From the NCBI GenBank assembly GCA_016707785.1, contig JADJGZ010000002.1:1-64000 (forward strand): a stretch of DNA of 64,000 nucleotides, written 5' to 3'. The notes below the pieces were generated by a model, which saw only the letters and a list, made by a program, of their open reading frames with translations, was not told the origin of the DNA and searched no databases. How positions within the stretch are numbered: the first letter of the stretch is position 1; each line of letters begins with the position of its first letter. Of the stretch, positions 45,642 to 56,000 are shown one piece after another. This DNA is from Bacteroidales bacterium (GTDB lineage: Bacteria > Bacteroidota > Bacteroidia > Bacteroidales > UBA4417). Made by a program: the position numbers and the translations under genes.

Positions 45642-47969
45642 CTATTTCTTACCCCTGGAAGCTGCTCCCTTTTTCTTGGTTGAAGGGGGTGCATTTTTGG
45701 CAATATCCAGGCAATCCTGTAAGGTGAGGGAAGCCGGAACAACTCCTTTGGGTATCTTGAAATTCTCTTTGCCAATGGAAATATAAGGGCCAAAGCGACC
45801 ATTTATAACCTTGACATCAGGACGTTCGGCATATTCCCTGATCATCCTGTTGGCTTCGCCGATGCGCTTCTCTTCAATCAGTGTGATTGCTTCAGCTTCT
45901 GTAATTGTATTAGGATCCTGGGTTTTATTCAAAGAAAAGAATTTCTTGTTATGTAAAACGTAAGGGCCAAAGCGGCCTATCCCAACGATCAGCTCTTCTC
46001 CTTCAAACTCCCCAATAGGTCTTGGAAATTCAAATAACTTCAGCGCTTCTTCAAGTGAAATATTCTCTATAGATTGACCCTTTCGAAGGCCGGCAAAACG
46101 TGGTTTTTCCTCTGAATCACTGTTTCCAATCTGAGCCATTGAACCAAACCGTCCTATCTTAACGAAAACATTCTTCCCACTGGCCGGGTCAACACCTAGA
46201 AGTTTTTCACCTTTAGCCTTTTCTTTACTTTCAAGGGTTTCAGTCACTTTTTTATGGAACGGGCCATAGAAATCACTGATGATGGAATTCCATTTTTTCA
46301 GGCCCTCAGCGATTTCATCAAACTCTTTTTCCACATTCGCCGTGAAATTATAATCCATAATGTCAGTAAAATACTGCAACAAGAAACGGGTAACCAGTTC
46401 ACCAACATCTGTGGGGAAAAGTTTATTCTTTTCAAACCCATATTTCTCGGCTTTGATCACGGATTTGATTTTCCCTGCTTTCAAAACCAATTGTTCAATA
46501 TCGCGGCTAAAACCATCCCTGTCTTCCTTCAATACATACTCTCTTTTCTGAATGGTAGAAATAGTTGGAGCATACGTGGAAGGCCGGCCAATTCCCAATT
46601 CCTCCATTTTCTTTACCAGGCTGGCTTCGTTGTACCTTGGCGGGGATTGTGAATATTTTTGTACTGCCTGAATCTCATCCATTCCAAGGATTTCTCCTTT
46701 TTTTAATGGGGGGAGGATTCCTTCTTCATTCTCAGTATCATCATCTGTTGATTCCATATAAACTTTCAGGAATCCATCGAATTTGATCACTTCTCCTGCA
46801 GCTATGAATTGCTCCTTTGCAGTAGAAATATTTATATAAATATTGGTTTTTTCAAGAATTGCATCTGCCATTTGAGAAGCAATGGTCCGTTTCCAGATTA
46901 ACTCATATAATTTCCTCTGTGCGGCATCACCATCAATCGATGACTGATTTGAGCTGGTAGGACGGATAGCTTCATGGGCCTCCTGTGCACCCTTGCTCTT
47001 GGTTGCGTACTGCCTTGATTTATGGTACTCTTTCCCGAACTGCTCAATAATAGTATCCCTTGCCATTCCCAGGGCCATCTGTGAAAGATGAACGGAGTCG
47101 GTACGCATATAGGTGATTTTTCCGGCTTCGTAAAGTTGCTGAGCAATGGTCATGGTGCGGGAGACAGAAAATCCCAGTTTTCGGCTTGCTTCCTGCTGTA
47201 AAGTTGATGTTGTAAACGGAGGAGCCGGAGTACGTTTACCCGGTTTGGTCTCAATATCGGCTACTGAGAAATTTGCTTTTGAACAAATTTCCAGGAATTT
47301 ATAAGCTTCATCGCTGGTGGCAAACCTTTTAGGCAGTTCTGCCTTGATCTTGGCAGTGCCGAATTCGTTGTTTACGTCGAAGATGCCTGTTACCTTAAAG
47401 GAAAAACTTGATTTAAATGCACGAATTTCCTCTTCTCGTTCTACAATCAGCCTGACTGCAACAGATTGCACACGACCTGCTGATAAAGAGGGTTTCACCT
47501 TTTTCCAAAGAATTGGTGACAATTCAAACCCAACCAAACGATCCAAAACCCTTCGGGCTTGCTGGGCATTTACAAGGTTTTGATCAATCTTACGTGGCTT
47601 TGCAATAGCTTCAGTGATAGCTGTTTTAGTAATTTCATGAAAAACAATCCTTCGGGTCCGTTCCGGGTCCAAACCTAACACTTCTGACAAATGCCAGGAA
47701 ATGGCTTCCCCCTCACGGTCCTCATCAGTTGCCAGCCAGATCGTTTCAGCACCATCTGCCATTTTCTTGAGTTCACGAATCATCTTCTGCTTATCAGGCA
47801 TGATTTCGTATAAGGGTTTAAACCCATTTGCCACATCAATACCCAGATCTTTCGTCGACAAATCTCTAACATGTCCGAAACTGGATTTTACAATAAAATC
47901 CTTGCCCAGGTAACCTTCAATGGTCTTTGCCTTGGCGGGAGACTCAACAATTACTAGATTCTTACTCAT
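45642..47969 (-). CDS. topA: DNA topoisomerase I
   Basis: A 775-residue type IA topoisomerase that relaxes negative supercoils. The TOPRIM domain opens with VESPAKAKTIEGYLG and holds the DxDxE-type acidic cluster near LATDEDREGEAI. The active-site Tyr is in TYMRTDSVHLS, with GAQEAHEAIRPT downstream. The C-terminus carries TOPRIM_C_rpt repeats (GRFGSMAQIG, GRFGPYVL, GRFGPYIS) in place of zinc ribbons, as usual in Bacteroidota, and ends in a Lys-rich tail. It is divergent from miaB. Confidence 0.97.
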   Translation of the reverse strand: MSKNLVIVESPAKAKTIEGYLGKDFIVKSSFGHVRDLSTKDLGIDVANGFKPLYEIMPDKQKMIRELKKMADGAETIWLATDEDREGEAISWHLSEVLGLDPERTRRIVFHEITKTAITEAIAKPRKIDQNLVNAQQARRVLDRLVGFELSPILWKKVKPSLSAGRVQSVAVRLIVEREEEIRAFKSSFSFKVTGIFDVNNEFGTAKIKAELPKRFATSDEAYKFLEICSKANFSVADIETKPGKRTPAPPFTTSTLQQEASRKLGFSVSRTMTIAQQLYEAGKITYMRTDSVHLSQMALGMARDTIIEQFGKEYHKSRQYATKSKGAQEAHEAIRPTSSNQSSIDGDAAQRKLYELIWKRTIASQMADAILEKTNIYINISTAKEQFIAAGEVIKFDGFLKVYMESTDDDTENEEGILPPLKKGEILGMDEIQAVQKYSQSPPRYNEASLVKKMEELGIGRPSTYAPTISTIQKREYVLKEDRDGFSRDIEQLVLKAGKIKSVIKAEKYGFEKNKLFPTDVGELVTRFLLQYFTDIMDYNFTANVEKEFDEIAEGLKKWNSIISDFYGPFHKKVTETLESKEKAKGEKLLGVDPASGKNVFVKIGRFGSMAQIGNSDSEEKPRFAGLRKGQSIENISLEEALKLFEFPRPIGEFEGEELIVGIGRFGPYVLHNKKFFSLNKTQDPNTITEAEAITLIEEKRIGEANRMIREYAERPDVKVINGRFGPYISIGKENFKIPKGVVPASLTLQDCLDIAKNAPPSTKKKGAASRGKK

Positions 47970-48163
47970 AGCCTTTCAATTTTCCCGAGAATAATCTGCA
48001 AAGTAAAACAATTAATTTACAACATTTTAATTTGTGATTCAAGCAAAAAACGGATTTCTCTTATGCACCATTAAAAGCCTATTGAATAGAATCGTTTCAG
48101 ATAAATTAACCATCATGTTGTTTTTCAGTCTATTATAAAGTAATTTGGTATTTATTTAAGTAG

Positions 48164-48171
48164 TATCTTTG
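48164..48171 (+). promoter_or_regulatory. Bacteroidota-type -7 element for miaB
   Basis: TATCTTTG lies 51 bases before the GTG start of miaB. A TTTG at 48144-48147 is 16 bp upstream, shorter than the usual spacing. The topA-miaB gap is otherwise AT-rich and featureless. Confidence 0.45.
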
Positions 48172-48222
48172 TGGCACTTTACCCTGCTAAACAGGCATCT
48201 ATTATAAAATCTGATACTCACA

Positions 48223-49551
48223 GTGGAAATAAGGAAGAAAGTATATATTGAAACCTATGGTTGCCAGATGAATTTTTCTGACAGCGAAATTGTCGGGTCT
48301 ATATTACAGGAGCATAATTATGAGCCAACTGAAGACATGAAACAGGCTGACCTCATATTAATGAATACTTGCTCTATTAGGGATAATGCTGAGCAACGTG
48401 TCCGTAATCGCCTTAATGAGCTTCATGCATTGAAACGGAAAAAATCATCCCTGAAGATCGGATTACTGGGTTGTATGGCTGAGCGACTGAAAGAGAAATT
48501 ACTTGAGGAAGAAAAACATATTGATTTGATTGTTGGCCCGGATGGTTATCGTTCCCTTCCTCAGCTGCTTGAACAGGTGGACTCCGGACAAAAAGCCATT
48601 AATACCTTGTTGTCAGCTGATGAAACCTATGCTGATATTAATCCTGTCCGCCTAAGCTCAAATGGAGTCACCGCCTTTATCAGTATTATGAGGGGTTGTG
48701 AAAACTTCTGTGCATATTGTGTCGTTCCTTACACCCGGGGAAAAGAAAGAAGCCGTAATCCGAAAAGTATCATTGAAGAAGCCCGTTCATTGTTTGAGCA
48801 AGGTTATAAGGAAGTGACTCTTCTCGGTCAAAATGTGAATTCTTATCATTGGGAAGTAGAGGGAATCCCCCTTGAATTTCCAGGATTACTTGAAGAAGTA
48901 GCAAAGATTAATCCTCTTTTGAGGGTCCGATTTGCCACTTCACACCCCAAAGACCTTTCTGACGATCTGCTTGAAGTAATGGCCACTCATGTTAACATTT
49001 GTAACTCCATTCATCTTCCTGTTCAATCAGGTAGTTCAAGAATCCTTAAACTCATGAATCGTAGTTATTCAAGGGAGTGGTATAAAGAACGACTGGAAGC
49101 CATCAGGAAATACCTGCCTGATTGTGCCATTTCTACGGATATCATTGCCGGTTTCTGTGGTGAAACGGAAGAGGACCACCAGGAGACACTTTCTCTAATG
49201 GATTGGGCAAAATATGATTATGCTTACATGTTCAAATACTCTGAAAGGCCTAACACCATTGCTTCGAAGAAATTTGAAGATGATGTGCCGGAAGAGATAA
49301 AAAGTAAGCGCCTCGACGAAATTATTGCCTTACAGCAAACACTTTCCCTTGAAAGCAATAAACGGGATATTGGTAAAATATTTGAAGTATTGGTTGAAGG
49401 GATCTCCAAGCGCTCAGAGGATCAGCTTTATGGCAGAACAGGACAGAACAAGGTTGTTGTTTTCAGAAAAGGAGATTATAAGCCCGGAGATTATGTAATG
49501 GTAAAAATTGAAAGCTGCACGGCTGCTACCTTAAAAGGCTCCGCCCAATAG
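48223..49551 (+). CDS. miaB: tRNA-2-methylthio-N6-dimethylallyladenosine synthase MiaB
   Basis: A 442-residue radical SAM methylthiotransferase that modifies i6A37 in tRNA. The N-terminal UPF0004 domain has cysteines in ETYGCQMN, MNTCSIRD and LLGCMAER. The radical SAM CxxxCxxC motif reads GCENFCAYC. A TRAM domain closes the protein. NTCSIRDNAEQRVRNRL points to MiaB rather than MtaB or RimO. Translation starts at GTG 48223; no ATG fits. It is divergent from topA and not linked to the EPS genes downstream. Confidence 0.95.
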   Translation: MEIRKKVYIETYGCQMNFSDSEIVGSILQEHNYEPTEDMKQADLILMNTCSIRDNAEQRVRNRLNELHALKRKKSSLKIGLLGCMAERLKEKLLEEEKHIDLIVGPDGYRSLPQLLEQVDSGQKAINTLLSADETYADINPVRLSSNGVTAFISIMRGCENFCAYCVVPYTRGKERSRNPKSIIEEARSLFEQGYKEVTLLGQNVNSYHWEVEGIPLEFPGLLEEVAKINPLLRVRFATSHPKDLSDDLLEVMATHVNICNSIHLPVQSGSSRILKLMNRSYSREWYKERLEAIRKYLPDCAISTDIIAGFCGETEEDHQETLSLMDWAKYDYAYMFKYSERPNTIASKKFEDDVPEEIKSKRLDEIIALQQTLSLESNKRDIGKIFEVLVEGISKRSEDQLYGRTGQNKVVVFRKGDYKPGDYVMVKIESCTAATLKGSAQ

Positions 49552-49700
49552 CCTTTTGACAATAAAAAGTATGCATAAATTAATTACTTTTTCGTGATTC
49601 ATCAATATATTATAGTAATAATACAGCATTGATGATTCATTTAACCTAATTTGTAACTTTATACCGAGTAAAAAACGCTTATTCATTTACTTTCACAACC

Positions 49701-50486
49701 ATGAAGACCCCAAGCATCAAATTGTCATTTGTTATTCTATTAGTTTTATTTACCGGGCTGTTTTATTCCTGTGTTCCTCAGAAAAAAATCAAGTATCTGC
49801 AAGATTCCAGCGATACAAAGCCTAGTAATCTAATCGACAATAAAGTAAAGGATTATAGAATCCAACCCGGAGATTATCTTTACATCCGCCTCTTTACTAT
49901 GGATAAGGATGCAAATATGATTTACTCAGAAATGAGTGGTGGAAACGGAAATACAGCCCTTTACGAGCAAAATATCTACCTTACCAGCTACCTTGTGAGT
50001 GATTCAGGGTTCATCAATTTCCCCCTGTTGGGAAAAATTCCTGCGGCAGGATTACTTGTGACCGACATAGAACAAAATATCCGGCTATTGATGCTTAAGG
50101 AGGTCAATAATGCGGGCGTTGTTGTTCGACTGGCGAACTTCAAGGTTTCTATCCTTGGTGAAGTTAAAAACCCCGGGACATATATTGTGAATCAGCATAG
50201 AGTTACCATTTTCCAGGCACTTGCTCTTGCCAGTGACCTCACCACTTATTCAAACAGGAATTCTGTGAAATTACTGAGGAAACAAGGTGCTCAAACCCTT
50301 ATTGTCAATCTGGACCTGACTAAAAAAGACATCATCTCCTCTGAATATTATTACCTGCTGCCAGGCGATATATTATACGTTGAACCTCTCAAGTACAAGC
50401 AATATGCCTTTGAATCATTCCCATATGCTTTGATACTATCAAGTTTGTCGACAATGCTCGCCTTGATTACTTTCTTTAAAATCTAA
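49701..50486 (+). CDS. Polysaccharide export lipoprotein (Wza-like)
   Basis: A 261-residue outer-membrane polysaccharide export protein. The signal ends in a FYSC lipobox (Cys24). The polysaccharide biosynthesis/export domain begins at YRIQPGDYLYIRLF (about 53-66), and SLBB-type beta-grasp repeats follow (VSILGEVKNPGTY). The C-terminal hydrophobic segment (about 243-259) fits the helix that lines the outer-membrane exit in Wza. It would export exopolysaccharide or capsule. It is followed 25 bp later by the tyrosine autokinase, the usual partner pair. Confidence 0.92.
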   Translation: MKTPSIKLSFVILLVLFTGLFYSCVPQKKIKYLQDSSDTKPSNLIDNKVKDYRIQPGDYLYIRLFTMDKDANMIYSEMSGGNGNTALYEQNIYLTSYLVSDSGFINFPLLGKIPAAGLLVTDIEQNIRLLMLKEVNNAGVVVRLANFKVSILGEVKNPGTYIVNQHRVTIFQALALASDLTTYSNRNSVKLLRKQGAQTLIVNLDLTKKDIISSEYYYLLPGDILYVEPLKYKQYAFESFPYALILSSLSTMLALITFFKI

Positions 50487-50511
50487 CTGTTAAATAATAC
50501 AATACGGAAGA

Positions 50512-52992
50512 ATGGACACTTCACCTATTTTTAATCCTGAATTAAAGCAAAAGGATCAACCTATTGATTATAAAGCGCTATTCTATAAAATACTGTCTAA
50601 TTGGTATCTTTTTGTAATAGCAATCCTGGTTTCACTTTCTCTGGCCTTCCTTTTCAACAAGTTTGCCAAGTCGGTTTACAAAGTGAAAACTACTTTGGTA
50701 ATCAAGGGAGAACAAAGGAATATGAATATGATTGATCCTCAGAAAATGTTGGGATTGGGTGCCAGTACAAGCACACAGGACTTACAGACTGAGATCGGCA
50801 TTTTAAAATCCCGCTTCCTCATTTCTCGTGCTATCCGACAATTGGATTTTTATGTATCCTATTTCAAGGAAGATAACTTTGTGGTAAATGAAATTTACAA
50901 GGAATGTCCATTCACGGTTGTTTTCGACTCAACTCATATACAACCTGTCAGCAACTTAAAGTTTAATGTGACCATTCTTTCTAAAAATCAGTTTCAGTTA
51001 AGTGCCGATGGTCAGGAAATTGCTCTGTATGATTATAGTAAACTTACAGAAGTTGATGAGAAAATTAAGATCAAATCGCTTTCATTGAAGAAGAAGATTG
51101 CATTTGGTGATGTTGTAACAGATTCTGCCTTTTCCTTTAAAATTGAATTGAATGATAAGTTTGATCCTGCAACTGATATCGGGAAAAACTACCAGTTCCT
51201 GTTTAACTCATTAAACACCCTTGTTACCAATTTCTCAGGATTTGCTATTGAACCGATCAACAAGGATGCTATGATCGTTGAAATATCCTATAATGGGAAT
51301 TCCAGGCTTAAATCCGTTGACTTCCTTAATGTTCTTGCGAGAGAATACATCCAGCTTGGCCTTGAAAAAAAGAACCGGATCGCTTTTAATACCATCAACT
51401 TTATTGATACTCAGCTTACAGATATTGGTGACACATTGCGATCGAATGAATCACAATTGCAGAATTTCCAATCGAATAAAGAGATCATGGATATAGATGC
51501 ACAATCGCAGCAAACCTATTCTTATCTCACACAATTAGAATCCCAGAAAGCGGAATTGCTGGTAAAATCAAAATACTATAAATATCTTCAGGATTACCTG
51601 AAAAAGAACAATGATGACATCGATAAGATGCCGGTTCCTTCTTCGCTTGGAATTGAGGATCCCTTACTCAACTCTCTTATCAATGAACTTACTCTGCTTT
51701 ATTCTGAACGTTCACAGCGCCTGGTAAACCTTCGTGAGACCAGCCCTGTAATTATCGCTCTTAATAATAAAATTAGAAGTGCACAAAAATCACTTCTCGA
51801 AAATATCTCTTACACAGTTAATACTTCTGATATTACCATCAGGGATTTGAATGGAAAAATCGGACAACTTACCAATAAGTTTAAATCACTACCTGCAACA
51901 CAACGTCAGTTATTAGGTATTAAGCGTATGGTCAACCTGAATAACCAGATCTATACCTACTTACTGGAAAAACGTTCAGAAGCACAGATTAAACTAGCCA
52001 GCAACAGCGCTGATAATGAAATTCTGGATATTGCGGAAGCGAATCTCACAGAGAAGGTTTATCCAAAAACCACCCTGAATTTCACAATTGCTCTTCTCCT
52101 TGGTTTCATTATTCCTATTCTCTTTATTCTTGGTAAAGATTATCTGAATGATACCATCATTGAGAAAAGGGATGTCGAAAACCATACCAATCTGCCGATT
52201 GTTGGCCACGTCCTGCATAATAGTCATAATACCAACCTCGTTGGTGCTATTTATCCAAAATCATCTCTTACTGAATCCATCAGGGCAGTAAGAACAAATC
52301 TGCACTTCATAACACAAGGGAGCGAAAAGGTTACCATTGTGGTTACCTCCTCAACGGTGGGGGAAGGAAAGTCGTTTACATCAATGAACCTTGCATCCAT
52401 TTATGCGCAGTTTGACAGAAAAACACTTCTCATTGGTTATGACCTTCGTAAACCGAAATTATACCAGGATCTTGGGTTATCCAACGACTATGGTATCACT
52501 TCTTACCTCATTGGTAAAGCCACTATTGACCAAATTATTCAGAAGACACCATTCGACAACCTGGATATTATTACTGCAGGTCCCATTCCTCCAAATCCAA
52601 CAGAATTAATCTCAACTTCCCGCAATGATGAGTTGATTGAAAAACTTAAAGGAATGTATGACTATATCGTACTTGATACTCCTCCTATCGGATTGGTTAC
52701 TGATGCATACTTACTGATGAAATACGCAGATGTTACCATCATGGTTGTGCGCCAGAACTATACCCATAAAAAGATGTTTAATGCAATTATTACCGATGTT
52801 GAGAACAGGGAGATTAAGAATGCTGTTGTCCTTGTAAACGACGTCAATCTTGAAAAATCCGCTTATGGTGGATATGGCTACGGTTATGGTTATGGCTACG
52901 GTTATGGTTATGGTTATGGGGCTTCACATGGATATTATACCGATGAAGTAGAAACTGAAGACCCGGGTGTTTTCAAGAAACTCTTCTCATAA
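50512..52992 (+). CDS. Tyrosine-protein kinase/chain-length regulator (Wzc-like)
   Basis: An 826-residue inner-membrane co-polymerase and BY-kinase. The Wzz domain is flanked by membrane helices (about 32-50 and 522-542), with a periplasmic coiled coil (about 290-470). The cytosolic kinase has Walker A in TVGEGKSFTSMN (about 613-624), Walker A' in IGYDLRKPKL and Walker B in YIVLDTPPIG. The tyrosine cluster at the C-terminus is unusual: about nine YG dipeptides in tandem (about 783-806), then ASHGYYTDEVETED. These tyrosines are likely autophosphorylation sites that control chain length and export with the Wza-like partner upstream. A strong terminator follows. Confidence 0.93.
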   Translation: MDTSPIFNPELKQKDQPIDYKALFYKILSNWYLFVIAILVSLSLAFLFNKFAKSVYKVKTTLVIKGEQRNMNMIDPQKMLGLGASTSTQDLQTEIGILKSRFLISRAIRQLDFYVSYFKEDNFVVNEIYKECPFTVVFDSTHIQPVSNLKFNVTILSKNQFQLSADGQEIALYDYSKLTEVDEKIKIKSLSLKKKIAFGDVVTDSAFSFKIELNDKFDPATDIGKNYQFLFNSLNTLVTNFSGFAIEPINKDAMIVEISYNGNSRLKSVDFLNVLAREYIQLGLEKKNRIAFNTINFIDTQLTDIGDTLRSNESQLQNFQSNKEIMDIDAQSQQTYSYLTQLESQKAELLVKSKYYKYLQDYLKKNNDDIDKMPVPSSLGIEDPLLNSLINELTLLYSERSQRLVNLRETSPVIIALNNKIRSAQKSLLENISYTVNTSDITIRDLNGKIGQLTNKFKSLPATQRQLLGIKRMVNLNNQIYTYLLEKRSEAQIKLASNSADNEILDIAEANLTEKVYPKTTLNFTIALLLGFIIPILFILGKDYLNDTIIEKRDVENHTNLPIVGHVLHNSHNTNLVGAIYPKSSLTESIRAVRTNLHFITQGSEKVTIVVTSSTVGEGKSFTSMNLASIYAQFDRKTLLIGYDLRKPKLYQDLGLSNDYGITSYLIGKATIDQIIQKTPFDNLDIITAGPIPPNPTELISTSRNDELIEKLKGMYDYIVLDTPPIGLVTDAYLLMKYADVTIMVVRQNYTHKKMFNAIITDVENREIKNAVVLVNDVNLEKSAYGGYGYGYGYGYGYGYGYGASHGYYTDEVETEDPGVFKKLFS
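52869..52920 (+). repeat. Tandem GGTTAT/GGCTAC repeat encoding Tyr-Gly
   Basis: Short in-frame tandem repeat of GGYTAY hexamers inside the kinase gene that encodes the Tyr-Gly tail. Units are nearly identical, so copy number could vary by replication slippage without shifting the frame. Confidence 0.8.
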
Positions 52993-53020
52993 ATCAGGTT
53001 ACTTAAATCGATAAAACATA

Positions 53021-53055
53021 AAGGGGCAGCTACATATGGCTGCCCCTTTTCTATT
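53021..53055 (+). terminator. Rho-independent terminator after the EPS pair
   Basis: A 10-bp stem AAGGGGCAGC/GCTGCCCCTT with an 8-base loop (53021-53048) is followed by a T-rich run. It sits between the convergent kinase and redox genes and could serve both strands. Confidence 0.85.
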
Positions 53056-53082
53056 TAACAGAACTTGCTTGTTTGGAAATTC

Positions 53083-56000
53083 TTATTTAAAAGCTTTTTC
53101 AAGTAATCCGTCACCTTTGAGTTTCAACTGCTCAAAGTAAGATGGAACTTCCTTACCGAGTGCTTTTTGCACATATAGTTTTGCCAGGTACTGTCCTAAC
53201 ATAAATCCTTGTCCTCTTAAGCCTACGAACAATCCCAATTCAGGATCAATGATCATCCGGGGTTCAACATAGTATCCGGCCCAAACAGCCTGAAATCCAA
53301 CTGAAGATAATTGGGGAATCCAGGAGACAAAGACTTCTGAGACAATTTCGAGGAATTCCTTTGAGTTGATTTTGAGATTCTTGTCGGCTTCCATGTGCTC
53401 TATCAAAGGAGATGCACAACCAATCACCTGTCCTGTTTCTCCCAGTTGCTGTCCATACACTGCCGAAAAGCCTTTATACTTCCTTCTGTCAATCAACATA
53501 TCCAAGGGGTTTCCATTCATTCCCAGATATGGCAGCCTGCGGGTAATGAAGGCCTGGTGCTTAACAGGGTAAAGACCCGTTTCAATTCCCAGTTGCTGTG
53601 TAAACTTTTCACTTTCCGGTCCAAGGGCATTTACAAAATGATCTGTTGTGAACTCAATAAAATTCTTTTCATGATCCTTTACCAGGACTATAAACTTATT
53701 ATTTTCCTTCCTTACATCCAGAAGTTGACAGTCTTCATAAATTTTCCCGCCATTTTCAATACCAAGCCTCCTGATCAGGTCAATCACCCGACCTGGTGTT
53801 GCCTGCCAGCAATCCCGGGTTATTAATGCCGCGTTATAGGTTTTTTTAAGCTCAGGGCTGATAAAAGGAGAAATCTTATGGGAGAAATCTTTGGAATCTA
53901 CCATGAAAGCATCTGACCATGACCTGGACTCATCTAAAGCTTTGTAAGTTGCTTCATCATGGGCAAAATTTACATATTGAGTTTGTAAGAGATTAATGTC
54001 CTTGATTTGTTGAAGCTCCCTGAATATTTCCAGGTTATGCCTTGCAATATCAGCAATTTCAGGAAGGCTGAAAGCTGGCCTGCCTCCTGCAATATTTCTC
54101 CAGGAAGCGCCTCGTCCGAAATTAATCAGGACCGGTTGATTCCCGGCTTCTGCGAAATACCTGAAGACAGAACTTCCACCAATTCCACCACCGGCAATTA
54201 CGGTTCGTGCTTCTACTTTTTTAACCGATTTCCCTTTGCTATGGATGATGACTTCTTCCCTGACTGTTTTTGGGAATAACTCACCCATTGAAAGCTGATT
54301 GCTTAATGGACCCCGGGGAGTTGCATCACCAACAATGGAAATCCCCTTGTTTCGCAGCACCTGTTTCAGTCTCCGGATACAACGCTTTCCACGGCATGCT
54401 CCCATTCCCAATCGGGTGGTATGCTTAATCTCATCCACAGAAATAAATTTCCTGTCTCCGATCGTTGTTACAATTTCTCCAAGAGTAACATCATCACAAT
54501 GGCAAACATACATCTCCTGCTCTTTTGAATACAGGGTAGGCGTCATGGTTACGGGTTCAGGAAATTCCTGTTTTGAAATAAATCCCCTTACTTTAACTAA
54601 TTCCTCACCACTAATATCTAATGCTTTTACCCGGGCGATATCCGTTTTATTTGATTTTTTAAGGATCTTTTCAATAATTCCGGTACCAAGTTTTGCTCCC
54701 TGGTTATCAACAAGAAAAACTTCAGTCTTTTCAGGGATATGATATTCAATAGGTAAAAACAACCAATCCTTCTTAAGACTGTAGCCAAATATCGCGAGCC
54801 CGGGGCATTGGTAAACACAATCCATGCAACCTACACATTTTTCGAAATCAATAGCAGGTACAGTGCTTGTGGATGTTTTTGTAATCGCTCCGTGGGGACA
54901 GGCAAATTCACATGGATTACAGGCAAAACCATACAGACAATCGATCAGAACAAACGGCTTTTCATGCATTCGTCCGGAAGAGGGAAGATATGGCTCCTGT
55001 ATAACTTTATACGGATGTTGCTGCGAATCGATGTACTCTTTTGAAACGGACAGGTATTCGTTATAATTGTAAGGTTCCGACATTTCTTCAAGTATCTCGA
55101 AAGCAACCTGCTTTCCCCTGACTACAGCACTTGTACCTTCTCCAATTCTTATGGCATCACCTGCTCCATAGCAATGTCTGCCGAAAATTTCATTTCCTTT
55201 AATCAGGAGTTGATCATCCGGGACCAACCCTGTGCAAATATTGATGGCATCAATTCCATCAATTATTCTCTCTGTTCCCTGGACTGCGGTAAAATTGCTG
55301 CAATCAGCCACAACAGCACCAATGATTCCTGAATGGTCCTCATTAGGTATAGCCCTTAAAAGAATCTGCGATGTCATGATGGGAATACCAAGTCGGCGCA
55401 CTCTGTTAGCCTGAACAGGAAAGCCACCTTCAAATGGCTGAGCTTCAAGGATGGCCTTTACTTTTGCTCCTGCCTGCATCAGCTGGTAAGATGTAAGATA
55501 TCCAATATTGCCGGCGCCCACTGTTAAAACATTCTTTCCAAGCAGGGTGAACTCACTATTCATCATTTTCTGCACCACGGCTGCGGTATAAACCCCCGGT
55601 AGATCATCATTTTCGAAAGTTGGCATGAAAGGAACAGCTCCTGAAGCAACAACGAGATGATCAGCGTCTACATAATAAATCTCGTCAGTATTGATGTTTT
55701 TCACTGCAATTCTCTTGCCTTCAAGGATATCCCAAACAGTAGAATTGAGAAATATCCCTTCATGACTGTCACCAGCAAGCGTTTTAGCGATATCAAATCC
55801 CCTCATCCCTCCGAATTTCTTCTCTTTCTCAAAAAAGAAAAACTGGTGGGTTTGCATCAGGAACTGTCCGCCAATTTTGTCGTTATTGTCGATTACAATA
55901 TTATCAATGCCTTGTTTCAGCAATTCTTCCCGACATGCAAGTCCGGCTGGACCAGCTCCTATAATTACAACAGTTGTTTTATGGATTTTAATGGGTTTAT

